Source: Isoetes taiwanensis
Lineage: Eukaryota > Streptophyta > Lycopodiopsida > Isoetales > Isoetaceae
Direction of reading: 5' to 3'
Length of the DNA stretch: 64,000 nucleotides
Assembly: GCA_021234155.1 (NCBI GenBank)
Contig: JAJEKV010000104.1
Coordinates: 3,335,985-3,399,984 of the forward strand
Positions 12,037 through 23,225 of this stretch are shown here, piece by piece (position 1 is the stretch's first letter; every line of letters starts with the position of its first letter). Both the position numbers and the translations under genes were made by a program. Under the pieces are notes generated by a model. It worked only from the letters and a program-made list of their open reading frames with translations. It was not told the origin of the DNA and searched no databases.

Positions 12037-14013
12037 ATGGCTGCCAAAGATCCTGGAACAGTTGTGGGTGCTGTAAATGGACCAAACACACCATCAAGAT
12101 CCCGTTGTGTCACTGAAACTGTAAATGGCTCGCATCACTTTACCATTAACGGGTATTCTCTGGCAAAGGGCATGGGTGTAGGAAAATATCTTGCAAGTGA
12201 ATTATTTTCCGTAGGTGGATACCAATGGGCAATCTACTTCTATCCAGATGGGAAAAATGCAGAGGATAATTCTCTGTATGTATCTGTGTTCATTGCCTTG
12301 GCTAGTGAGGGTACCGATGTGAGGGCTCTTTTCGAGTTGACACTGCTGGACCAGAGTGGGAAAGCGAAGCACAAAGTGCACAGCCATTTTGATCGCTCGC
12401 TTGAAAGTGGGCCATACACACTCAAATACAGGGGCAGTATGTGGTAAGCATATTACAACTTAAATGTAACATAGGATGGTTTCCTATGGTATTCCATTTC
12501 CATTTTAATTTGTGGATATTGACTGCAGGGGATACAAGCGGTTTTACAGGAGAAACATACTTGAAACATCAGATTTTTTGAAGAATGACAGTCTTGCTAT
12601 CACATGCACTGTTGGAGTGGTGGTTTCATCTTTGCAAGGCCCAAAACCGATTACTTTACCGGTGCCAGAGCCTGACCTTGGGCAGCATTTTGGGGCATTG
12701 TTAGACAGTGGGGAAGGCACAGATGTTACATTTGAAGTAGATGGCGAAACTTTTCATTGCCATAAACTTGTGTTAGCAACCAGGTCACCTGTGTTTAAAG
12801 CGCAACTCTTGGGACCTATGCAGGCACGCAATCATGGTGCCCTAGTCATTGAAGATATCGAGGCACCAATTTTTAAGGTTCTTACTCTTGAGTCATTGTA
12901 GCTCTTTTTGCATGGGCAACCATGTAATTCTTGCAGACTGACAATTATCAAATGTATGTGGCACAGGCAATGCTGCACTTCATCTATAGGGACTGCTTAC
13001 CTGAGGCAGGGGATCAATCAGGTTCCCCGGCATCTTCAGCTTCTACTGTGATGGCACAACACTTGCTAGCAGCTGCAGACCGCTATGGATTAGATCGTTT
13101 AAGGCTGCTTTGTGAATCCAAACTCTGTGAAGAAGTGAGCATAGAGACGGTTGCAACCACCCTTGCACTGGCAGAGCAGCATCATGCATCATTGCTAAAG
13201 TCAGTATGCCTTAAATATGCTGCTGTCAATCTTGCAGGTCAGTTCATCATGCATGTATTTTGTGTTTTAATTTTAAAGTCTCCTTTTTTCTGCTTGCTCT
13301 GATTGTAAGATTTTTGTAGGCAATAAGCTAGCATTGATTTCCTTATTGTTTTGTTAGAAGTCTAGCGGTCAGAGTCCATTCCTTTGCATAATGTGAAAGC
13401 AGCGGCTCACATTGCATGATATAACATTTTTGTTTATAATATAACCTGTCTACATGGCAAGATCCCTGGTACTGTTATTTTTAACTAGGGCATATTAAAA
13501 GCTATATATGGAAACAGGAATACTATAAGAATGCGAAAAATCATATCAAAACTTGAATACAACTGGATTTACAAATTTTAGATGGAATGTGTTCCATTTT
13601 TTATCACGAATTTATATCGATTTAGTGACGGGACATGAATAATGAAACCATAAGATTTGCATAATAAATTGCAGACATAAGCCAAGTATTGGACTACAAA
13701 TACCTTACTATACTGAATATCCAAAATAATGGCTCTTGTTCTGATCTTGCTTGCACATCTGGCTATAAATGTGCCGAATTCGCACAGTTTGTCAATATGC
13801 AATCTCATATCTACCTTGTCTGTGACAGCGGTGATGCAATCTGATGGCTATGAATACCTTAGAGAAAGTTGTCCGTCATTGATTTCAGAACTGCTGAAGG
13901 CAGTTGCAGGAGTTGATGAAGACCCTGGATCGTGGAGTAGAAATAAGAGCGTTTGGAATCACCCATCAGATGGGGCAGATACCAATGGAAGGCGAGTGAG
14001 GCAACGTACATAG
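12037..14013 (+). CDS. BPM-like MATH-BTB protein, four exons (CUL3 adaptor)
   Basis: Likely a substrate adaptor of CUL3 ubiquitin ligases, as for the Arabidopsis BPM family: the MATH domain binds targets and the BTB domain binds cullin-3. Exons are 12037-12443, 12529-12877, 12967-13237 and 13829-14013, all with GT-AG introns (85, 89 and 591 bp). The joined length is 1,212 nt, exactly 404 codons including TAG, close to the roughly 400-residue family size. MATH is in exon 1 ([37 protein letters not shown]) into exon 2. BTB starts near residue 195 ([20 protein letters not shown]) and runs through [10 protein letters not shown] and [17 protein letters not shown]. The tail ends [11 protein letters not shown], matching the basic C-terminus of the family. 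I chose the ATG at 12037 because homology begins soon after it; an upstream TTG has no support. No disruption is seen, so it is probably functional. Confidence 0.93.
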
Positions 14014-14717
14014 GAACGGTGGATCGAGCTGGAAGAAAACGTACAGTAAGTCCAAGATTATAATTTGCTATTGTAGTCACAAAATAAAAGTTGTAAATTT
14101 AGGTGAGCCTTCATTGTTTTTGGCCCTATCCTCATTGAAGGCTATTATTTAACCTTCATGTCTGCAGTATCCATGGCCTGAGTGCTAGGAATCTGCAACT
14201 TTTAACATTACATAAATCAGCATAAATTTTTTTCTGAGTAACTATGTTTCATATTGCTTGTTCTTAAATTTACTGTCGACGTGCCCAAACAAATTATTTC
14301 AGAAGGATATATATTGTAGGAAATAAGTAATTGATTTTGGCCTTCACCAATAGGTTCTTGCAAATTTGTAAGCGGTAGCCAGTTGCAGCATTTGGATTAA
14401 GATAAGGTCAAATCCCATCAGAATAGGAAGGACTTTGGAATACTTCAACTAGGTACTGCCAAATTATCATGATTTCACCAGATCATCATGGTAATGGGCA
14501 ACTGCTGTAGTATGGTATTCCGAACTATAATAAGAGGGCAAACAAGCTATTTTGTAATGACAAAATGTGTCTTTCATAATGTATTCTTGTGGTTTAAGTG
14601 ATTATCAGCTCTTTCGGAGTGCTCCTAGAGTTGACATTGTTTAAATTCAAACAGTTAAAATATGGAGCAGCATTGAGGAACTTGGTGTTGGTACGGAAGG
14701 TTGTGGGCACAAATTTG

Positions 14718-14940
14718 CAATGGGGCCTGTTGCCAACAATTCAGATCCTTTTCATTCAAGCAACTGTTGAGAAATGAGCTTTCTATGATTGGGTGGACAG
14801 GCTGGGGATCGAACCCAGGACCTCTTGCTTGCACCACTGAGCTACCGGCCCTTTGATGGGCTTTCGGCACTCCTCCACTGAGTCATTCTTCAATGGGGCC
14901 TGTTGCCAACAATTCAGATCCCCCTTTTCATTCAAGCAAC
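14718..14940. repeat. Partial TRIM LTR plus duplicated flank
   Basis: 14718-14764 (AATGGGGCCTGTTGCC...TTCAAGCAAC) is repeated at about 14891-14940. Between the copies, 14765-14893 is a partial LTR of the TRIM described next, with a 14-bp deletion inside its tRNA-like part. The arrangement suggests duplication of the insertion junction by unequal recombination. Confidence 0.75.
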
Positions 14941-14970
14941 TGTTGAGAAATGAGCTTTCTATGATTGGGT

Positions 14971-15046
14971 GGACAGGCTGGGGATCGAACCCAGGACCTC
15001 TTGCTTGCAAGCCAAGCCAAGTACTCTACCACTGAGCTACCGGCCC
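14971..15046 (-). tRNA. Second tRNA-Ala-like copy (LTR at 14941), with 5-nt insertion
   Basis: Same cloverleaf as 15651-15721, but 76 nt long because CCAAG is duplicated in the anticodon arm, which destroys a normal anticodon stem-loop. A and B boxes are intact. A third copy at 14795-14851 lacks about 14 nt, and a fourth (about 15301-15357) has lost its T-arm. Confidence 0.65.
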
Positions 15047-15650
15047 TTTGATGGGCTTTCGGCACTCCTCCACTGAGTCATTCTTCATGTGTGCCATTAC
15101 ACATACTCCAACATTCCAACATTCCCCCATGTGTGCCATTACACATACTCCAACATTCCAACATTCCCCCTTAATGGGCACACCAATCCATTCCAGCCTT
15201 CACCACAATCCACATGCTCCCCTCCTCGGGCAACTCCACCATTTGCGAGTTGGGCTTTCCACCGCCAAGCTTTGCTCATTCTCACCCCTACACCACTGGG
15301 GACCTCTTGCTTGCAAGCCAAGCCAAGTACTCTACCACTGAGCTACCGGCCCTTTGATGGGCTTTCGGCACTCCTCCACTGAGTCATTCTTCATGTGTGC
15401 CATTACACATACTCCAACATTCCAACATTCCCCCTTAATGGGCACACCAATCCATTCCAGCCTTCACCACAATCCACATGCTCCCCTCCTCGGGCAACTC
15501 CACCACTGCGAGAGTTGGGCTTTCCACTGGCCAAGCTTTGCTCATTCTCACCCCTACACCACTGGGGACTATCCCGGTGCGGTTAAGCACCCTTTACTTG
15601 GGACCATGGCTCTGATACCATGTTGAGAAATGAGCTTTCTATGATTGGGT

Positions 15651-15721
15651 GGACAGGCTGGGGATCGAACCCAGGACCTCTTGCTTGCAAGCCAAGTACT
15701 CTACCACTGAGCTACCGGCCC
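15651..15721 (-). tRNA. tRNA-Ala(UGC)-like sequence inside the TRIM LTR
   Basis: A 71-nt near-complete cloverleaf. The acceptor arm GGGCCGG/CCTGTCC gives six pairs including G3-U70, the main alanine identity element, and one mismatch. The D-arm is GCTC/GAGT. The anticodon loop CTTGCAA carries U33 and anticodon UGC; its stem has one mismatch at 31-39. The T-arm CTGGG-TTCGATC-CCCAG is perfect. The A box (TAGCTCAGTGG, 15704-15714) and B box (GGTTCGATCCC, 15661-15671) match Pol III consensus. A follows at position 73. No T-run terminator is seen close downstream. It is most likely tRNA-derived DNA carried by the LTR, possibly transcribed. Confidence 0.75.
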
Positions 15722-15801
15722 TTTGATGGACTTTCGGCACTCCTCCACTGAGTCATTCTTCATGTGTGCCATTACACATACTCCAACATTCCAACAGCAA
15801 C

Positions 15802-18800
15802 ACCAACTTCGAATGTATGGGAGATAATGGGGACAACTTTTGCAACGTTGCCTGTTGCCAAAAATTTAGATCCTTTTCACCAAATGACACTGATTTCAGA
15901 TTGATAAACGGAGGCAATGTCAAGCTGAAGTAGTATGCAAGTCAGCAACTTCAAGCTGAAACAATGGCCTGTACGAATGCAATGCAATGCAGTCAAAGAC
16001 ATTAAAATGTGAATCATATAGTAGTATTAAACTCATCAGCAATTGATATTGATCATTACCATAGCAGCAATGCAGTTACAATGTGGCAGCAATTGCACGG
16101 AGACACTTCACTACACTTAAGAACAAAATTTAAGCATCTTCCGTGCGAATGTGAACCAGATGGAATGATTGAACTCACCAGCAATTGCCCTGGAGATATT
16201 CACTACACTTAAGAACAATTTAAAAAATCGAATGTGAACCAGATGGAATGATTGAACTCGCCGCAATTGCCCTGGAGATATTCACTACACTTCAGAGCAA
16301 TCTTAAAAGTCGTTTTAAGTGTGGCCTATTAATATTAACCACCTAAACTCAAACTCTTGGTGCTGAAATTCAGTCTTGCGGTCTCAACGACAACCTTAGC
16401 CGAATATCTCATAATGTTTGTTTGCTTTTAATGTCAACACATTTGGCCAAAGCATTCTAAGTTTGATTCACTTTCTTCTTGGTTTTGATATGTATTTGCA
16501 AAATCAAACAATGCGATTGAGCCTAACATTTTTGTATGGCCAGATAATTTTTAGCTATTTCTATTCTATGGCACCCAGTGGTGGTTGTTGCATTCATACA
16601 TGAAAGCAGAGCAATTTATAACATTTCCTTACCAAATGACTGTGCATAGAAGAAAGGAGCAGGCTGGGGAAAGAGCGGGACAAGAAAATGACCCTATACA
16701 AAGGCTGGTCACCTAATGATAATAGACAAAAGTTAGGTCCTCTTCCTAGACCATCTCATCCGATCTCAAAAGAGGTAACCATGAAAGTGTCTGGAAGAAG
16801 AAAGCGGATAGTAAAGGAATAAGGTGATACAACTATTTTTAGACGTGTGTGAGAGATGCTTAACTTAGAGCTCGGAGATGCTAGAAAGGCGGCAGGAAAC
16901 AAGGCCTATCTCGAATAATGCACAAATTTATCATATATTTGAAAATGTGAGGCATTTCTGTTGTGAGATTGAGCATATCTTACTGGACGAGAGAACTACA
17001 AATGGTTTGTCATTTTCTCTTAACAGCATTCGAACACCCTATTTGCAGTCACCAGTTACCATTGCCCATAATATTACATTTGGGAGTACACAATAACTTC
17101 TTAGCTATGTGCAACATCGCTAGAGACGGTGCATACCATTGAATAATATCACTCCCTCTGTGACGAGAGAGGCCTCCCCATTAGCATTCCAATCTTTTAT
17201 TACCAACACTATGCATATTGTCCATTACCTACATCATAAATTCAATCCGACCTTAGCAAGATCATCTGCCCTTTTCTTGGCCAGAGCGTTTCACAGTTTT
17301 ATTTGGTCTTAATCATGATTATAAGTAGCCGATCCGGGTACTTCATAACAAGGGTAGAACAAGATTAGAGAGAAAAACTATTCAAGGTTTATTAAGCACT
17401 ACAAGGCAAGGAGAAGGTGCAGTAGATTTGCATAATAGAATTAAGGCTAGCTGCAAAACCCTAGGAGCAAAAGGGAAGCATATAAGAGTCTTATTCTAGG
17501 TATATGAAAATGCAAGCTATTGTTGCCCTCTTAAGGACATCTATTATTGCTCTTTGCAAACAGATCATCTTAGTGGGATGTTTATATCTTGTTTTCTGGA
17601 CCACTGAACTTGGAAATATTCTCAGATCAAGGGCCCTTAATTTTTTGCATAGACACCCAACGAAAGTTCCAATGGTGCAAAACAGACCAATGGTTGGTGC
17701 CACAAAAAATTAAAAAAAAATGAAAAACTCGTTGAAGCCGGCCATGGACTACCGGAATGAATACTGAGACTAACAGCAAGGGCTAATAGTTGAGCTTGAC
17801 CCCATCGGCCAGGCCTGTCATCCATGGCCGCTGCTTGAAGGAAAATCGACTTCAGGGCTCTATGGCCTCTGCTTCAGGGCAAATCTGCATCAGTGCAAAT
17901 CGGCCTTAGTGGCTTCAGAGCAAATTGGCCTCAGGGCAATGTGGCTTCAAGGCAAATTGCCTTCAATGGCTTCAGGGTATTCTTCAGGGCATTGCTCAGC
18001 TCCAAATCAAAGCATTCGAGCCAATAACAACTCCAAATCGACTCCATTTGTCGCACAGACCAGCAGCATATGCCAGAAACTCTGGCCCGCTACCATTTGC
18101 CGAATCCGGCATGCCCACGCCCAGGAGGTCCTCTCCTGTCCGTTGCCCGGCCGCCTTCACGTGCATTCCAATTTCGGACCTTCGAAAATAGATAAAAAAA
18201 TTCTCTAAAAAACCCACCCAAAATTAGAACAATCTCCCTTAAGCCAATTATGCTCCTCAAAATGGCCTAAATATACCCTTTTCTATACAATACCGTACCG
18301 AAATCATAATCCCCACCATTGCCAAAATACCCTCCCCCAATACCAAACGAATTGGGCAAACTATATGGGAAGCAAATAATGTTGTGAGTGAAGACTAGAT
18401 GTACAAAAGGCATTGTACTTTAGATACACAAATATCCCTTTTTTTTTTTTTTTGAAGGCAATGTCGGAGGGACTTGCAAATGCCCACGTGTCCCAGCCGA
18501 TGGTAGCCGATACACAAAATTCCAGAGGATAATGTATGTCTTTGGGTTGCATAAGTCTTGGTTTCAGAAGAGGAGGTTGATATGGATTGAAAGAAAACTA
18601 GAGTTCAACACGCGGAGGATACCATGGGTCTTGGTTGATAGGAAGCTAGAATAACTATATGGGTACTTTGAGATGGGCAATCAAATTTTCTTTAATATTG
18701 GAAAGAAGGGTTACATCTTACTACTGTATCACCAAAATGGGGCAAACCTCAATCCAGGTATGGTCGAACCATCTGTCTCGAAGGCTATACTGAGTATGAA

Positions 18801-19785
18801 AGATCCTATACTGTAGACTTCAAAGCTGCAATCAAAATAGACAGCAAGCAAAAGAGCTCGAAGGTGGGCTATAACAATGGAATACCCATGGGAAACTGAG
18901 GAGTTAGTAGACAGAGAAGCACAATGGGCGATTAGATGGCGCTCTAATGCCACAAGCGTGGATGGGAAGGAAGGCCTTTGCTCACGCCGACTAACACGGC
19001 TCCATTTTTCAATCTGGACTGTTCAAACAGTACATCGAGCGACATCAATGGCATATACCACCGGTCCAGCTCCCAAGGGTTTGCCCTTTGGGCAACCCAA
19101 AAGGGCTACAAAATACCCTTAAAAAATTAACTGCATAAGGGTATCAAAAAATTTAATTGAATGATATTTTTTTCATATTGTTTTTTCGTTAGCATAAGGA
19201 AACTATCCATTTTTTCTGTCCTTGTTTCACAATCGTTCTTTAAAGAAAGTGCATGTGATTAGAAACATATAAATATAATGCAAGATTGCTGAAGATGAAG
19301 ATTTATTTATGTATTTCTATAAAAAAGAGTACTTTGTTGACTGTGGACACCTGGGTTGGAAATAGAAGCTGTATTATAGAAGGTCAATGTTTTAGCGTAT
19401 GGTTTTTCTGGCATAGGATCTTCAAGGGTCTGTGTCGCCACGTGTGCTTGAGCCCTCCTCCACCATAGCTTCTGTATCTGCATGGCATAATTTAACCAAG
19501 GCTCCAATTTCTGGATCTTGGAAGAACAATCTGATTCCATAGCCATAGGGCACCATAGCCGAAAGGGCGAGGAAAAAAATTGCTGGAGATACTCTGTATG
19601 CGATAGGATGAAGGGATCTTTTTGAAAAGGCGGGACAGATTGGGGAGATTTTTGGTCTCCGAAGTTCGCTAAGTTGAGGTTGAGATGGCATGTTTTTTCA
19701 TGTATGTTTTACCATCAGCGCATGAGGGTTTTGATATAATCTCTGTTTTTGTACTATGTTTTTCTTCTGTAGTTTTTCTAAACCG
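15802..19785. other. Long stretch without a recognised gene
   Basis: No supported coding region. About 16085-16315 holds three imperfect copies of an 85-90 bp unit (phrases AACCAGATGGAATGATTGAA and CTGGAGATATTCACTACACTT). About 17825-17995 is a short GC-richer run of repeated GGCTTCAGGGCAAAT-like phrases. 18730-19120 contains short open frames that I cannot assign. Confidence 0.4.
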
Positions 19786-19786
19786 T

Positions 19787-19819
<33 letters not shown>

Positions 19820-20099
19820 ATGATTTTTATTGTCCACTGAGACCAATCGGCCTATGGGACCCAGAAGGAGCGCAGCAAAGTTATTATTGTCCAGGTTAAA
19901 AAACCCCTGTCCCGATGGGTTTTCAAGAGAAAAACCGTGGCAGTAATAAGAATGCTGTCAAACTGTACAAGTATGCATCATCATGAAATAAATGTATATA
20001 TACATGTCAAGTGTGTGCCCGAGGACATAGCTAATCTCGCATGTCCATAACCTCCTGATCCCAGCACCCGTACGGAAGCCGTGCTCAATGTCACGTGTA

Positions 20100-23000
20100 G
20101 CGGCTGGCCAGGCCTGACCAACTCATTATAGCGCGTCTAGATTTGATCATATGCTGGGCAGCTTTGAAAGGTATGAGATTCATCCTCAATGACTCCCATT
20201 TGGCAGCATTGACAGAGCTTGTTTTGGCATGGCTCACCAATCCATCTGCCCATTCGAAGATGATGTGCCCCTGTGTGAATGGAGACAATGAGTCTGCGCC
20301 TTTTCATAGGGAAGTGGGTACGCAGCTCCAATGTGGAATTTATGTGGCATTGGTAGTGTGCTGTCTTGACCTGTTAAAGGGCACTGGCATCCAAAAGCTT
20401 GCTGAGGAAGCAAGCATCAAGATATTGCCTCAAGCGATGGCGATCTGCCTCTATTTACACATGTATGCACCTGTTCTCCTGCACATTCCATCTAGCCAAC
20501 CATTGAGCTCTCTTTTCCCTCCAACAGGCCTTGAGGCGCTGTGGCCCCATTGCCATGATATAAGCTAGGCTAGGGAGACAAGCATCGTCCATATTGACCA
20601 TCTTCTGAAAATAAACAATGTGGCGATCAAGGGCCGCCCTTTGAAGAGGCAAGAATCCCGTCTCCTGCAATAGAATTTGATATGGAACTGTGGACTTCTG
20701 CAATAGTGCTCGTACCAAGAAGGCTTTCTGCACCTGCTCCAAGTCATTCCAAGAGGGGTACTACTGGGCCCTATACTTCAACCCCGTATAAAAGGACAGG
20801 CTCCACTAAGACCTTGAATAGGTGTGACTGATGGGCCCAATCATACAACTCTACTCTATGACTATTGTTTTGCATTGTATATAGTGCCTTCCAGCCCGCC
20901 GTCACTCGTAGCCGTATGGATGTGTCCCAGTGCATAGTAGAAGAAAACTCCACTCCCAAATATTTGTACGTGGATGCCACTTCCACATTCTGCCCTCGGT
21001 AACTGAAGGAGAGGTCGGCTGACATGAGGATGATATGAGAACCATCTTAATCTTGGCCAGGTTGACGCGCATATCAGTTGCTTGATAGAATGTGTCCAGG
21101 GCATCGAGATGTCGTTCATGTCTGCTGGTGTGTAAGCTAGGAGGTCCACATCATCAACATATATTAACTGCCTGATGATCTGGTGTAGAAGTTGAGCTCT
21201 GTCGCCCCCATTATCAGCAAGCCAACTCTCCAATTGATCAATGTAAAGCCCAAACAATATTGGAGAGAGAGGGCATCCCTGACGAACCCCGATACTACTA
21301 ACAAATGGTTGGCTTGTCGGCTGCAACAGACCCGAGCATCTCTCATATAACCTGTACACTTCATTCTGCAAATCTACAGGAACCCGCAGCTATCGCAATC
21401 TTGCCCACAGTGTCAAACGCCTTCGCAAAATCCACGAAGCAACAATATAGATCCTGATGGCGGTTCCTGCTGTCTTCAACCAGAGTTCGCAACGTGAAGA
21501 TGTGGTCAATGGTTGAGTGCCGGGATCTGAATCCGCCTGGGTCAGCCCGTCAATTGCTGCTCGAAATCCCAGCAAGTAGTTTTGCAAACACCGAACTGAC
21601 CATGATTGTTCGGTAATTGGCTGGGCAGTGTGATTCACCTGCCTTATAGATGGGAACAACTCTGCTATTGGTCCATTGCAGTGGGAAGCCTTCCTATATG
21701 CCTTGTTGAACAAGGCGGTCAGCACCAATACTATGGACGGCCCTGCCCACTTAAGCAGTTTTGCCTGCATACCATCCAGGTTTGGCACTTTCTCATTGGC
21801 AAGATGTTGTAAGCCTTGTTCCACGTTCGAATCTGTGATTTCCAGCACTGGGCCTTCTTGCAGGGGTAATGCTGCCTGTGCACCTTGAGCGTCGTATAAC
21901 TGTTGCAAATATTGCCTCCACTGCTCGGGAGTGATGTTCCTTGTGGACTGTACTAGCTTTCTGAGAACCCTTCGCCAGAAGGTCCTGGTGTGACGTTCTA
22001 GGAGGTAAAACATTTCCCTTTGATGCGCTGCAATGTACCTGGCTTTCTTAGCTTTAAGGAAGATGCAGTACTGTCTGACTGCATGTGGGCATAAAGCAGG
22101 GTCTGTGACCTGGCGGAGCCAGCATTTGTGTTCCTTGCACTCTGCATCAAACCATTGATACGTGGGAAGGTTATGTTCCTGGAGGTCCGTCGCGTGCGGT
22201 TTATCGCAAAGCATTTCTCCGCCGCAATCCTAAGCACATCAGTCAGCCGGTCTGTCTGTTGCCTAGTGTAGGATATTGCAAAATTTCTGCCAAGTCATCT
22301 ATAAGCATCTGGGCATAAGCCCCTGCATGTTCATAATCCAATAGCAGCTGAGGCATGTGAGGAGTTGTTGCACAGGGGGGTTCGCACAACCTGCAAGCCA
22401 ACTTTAAGTAAAGTGGTAAGTGGTCTGAGTCGATCTGTTCATCCCTATTAGCTGTTCCCACATGGAAGTGCTTGACGACATGCATATCCTGCTCAGGCAC
22501 CAGCACATAGTCCACCACACTAGATCCTCCCCCCCTAGTTTTCCTGTCTACAAGTGTTCTTGCGGGTGGACGGCCACTGTGCCAGTCCATTGCAGATTAC
22601 CAGGTCAAAGATACCACAGAGCAAAAGCAACTGCCTACCATAGCGCGTGACCTGATTGTCATCTGATGTCTGTGGTCAAGCTCCTTCTGCAGGATGCACC
22701 TACAATACATCATCAGTCAAGGGATCAAATCTCATGGGTTCTTCTACCCCGGTGCGTGCATTGAAGTCTCCAAGGAGTATGACACTGCCCAACTGCTTAT
22801 GCTGCTGTATGTCATCATATAGATCGACATAGGGGTCCAACCTATCCATATCTGAGTGGGTGTGATAGAAATTGCTCTGCATGTGGAAAGTAGCAGGCTG
22901 CCACAAAGAGAGGTCTGCTACTGCAGTTTTGCACACACACACCACAGGTACCGGTTGTGCTTGTCTGTCTTGAACAAGGACATTGACTGTGACAAGGTCA

Positions 23001-23220
23001 TTCGGTAGTAGCAGGCAACCCCCCCATGCCCCCGCTTTCCTACGCAATCATTGAAGATTGAGTACCGCTGGTATCCTGGCAAGTCGGGTATCCAGTGTTC
23101 TGCATGTTTCCATGTTTCCATGAGGAAGATGAGATCCATTTCTGCGGCAACCGAGTTGAGACTATCTCCATTCTGCCATGGGAAGCCCCGACAATTCCAG
23201 GAGATCATGCAGAGGCACAC
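20100..23220 (-). pseudogene. LINE ORF2: AP endonuclease, reverse transcriptase, zinc knuckle (frameshifted)
   Basis: Enzyme domains in order, split over several frames. An APE-type endonuclease begins ISWNCRGFPWQNG at 23205, with LIFLMETWKH, LGDFNARTG near 22750 and the IDSDHLPLYLKL histidine motif near 22410. The reverse transcriptase occupies about 22214-20860, with GVRQGCPLSPILFGLYIDQL near 21290 and the catalytic YVDDVDLLA near 21165 (variant of YADD). A YKYLGVEFSSTMHWD segment follows near 20975, and a C-terminal CQCC...H...C zinc knuckle lies near 20210. The order is that of an L1-like LINE. Frame changes between all blocks show it is dead. Confidence 0.88.
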
Positions 23221-23225
23221 AATTC

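Larger units (their letters stand above)
14941..15796 (-). mobile_element. TRIM retrotransposon with tRNA-bearing LTRs (rearranged tandem copies)
   Basis: Terminal-repeat retrotransposon in miniature, read on the minus strand. The 5' LTR is 15621-15796 (176 bp, TGTTG...CAACA). It is abutted by a primer-binding site complementary to initiator tRNA-Met (TGGTATCAGAGCC, 15608-15620). A non-coding interior of about 170 bp follows, then the polypurine tract TTAAGGGGGAA (15428-15438) and a 3' LTR (about 15301-15427) that lost one end by a deletion at GGGGAC. A second interior copy (about 15175-15300), a second polypurine tract (15164-15174) and a third LTR (14941-15121, with a 36-bp internal repeat to 15163) follow. 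GCAAC flanks the whole unit (14936-14940 and 15797-15801), the 5-bp duplication expected of LTR elements. No protein is encoded, so it depends on another element's enzymes. Confidence 0.88.

Noticed and set aside
12878-12901. BPM pseudogene because of the stop after ...FKVLTLESL
   Set aside because: This is intron read-through. GT at 12878 and AG at 12966 splice to AMLHFIYRD, and the total length stays in frame.
14655-15626. Open frames such as those with AQWCKQEVLGSIPS
   Set aside because: This is translation of the tRNA-like part of the TRIM LTR, a well-known false protein.
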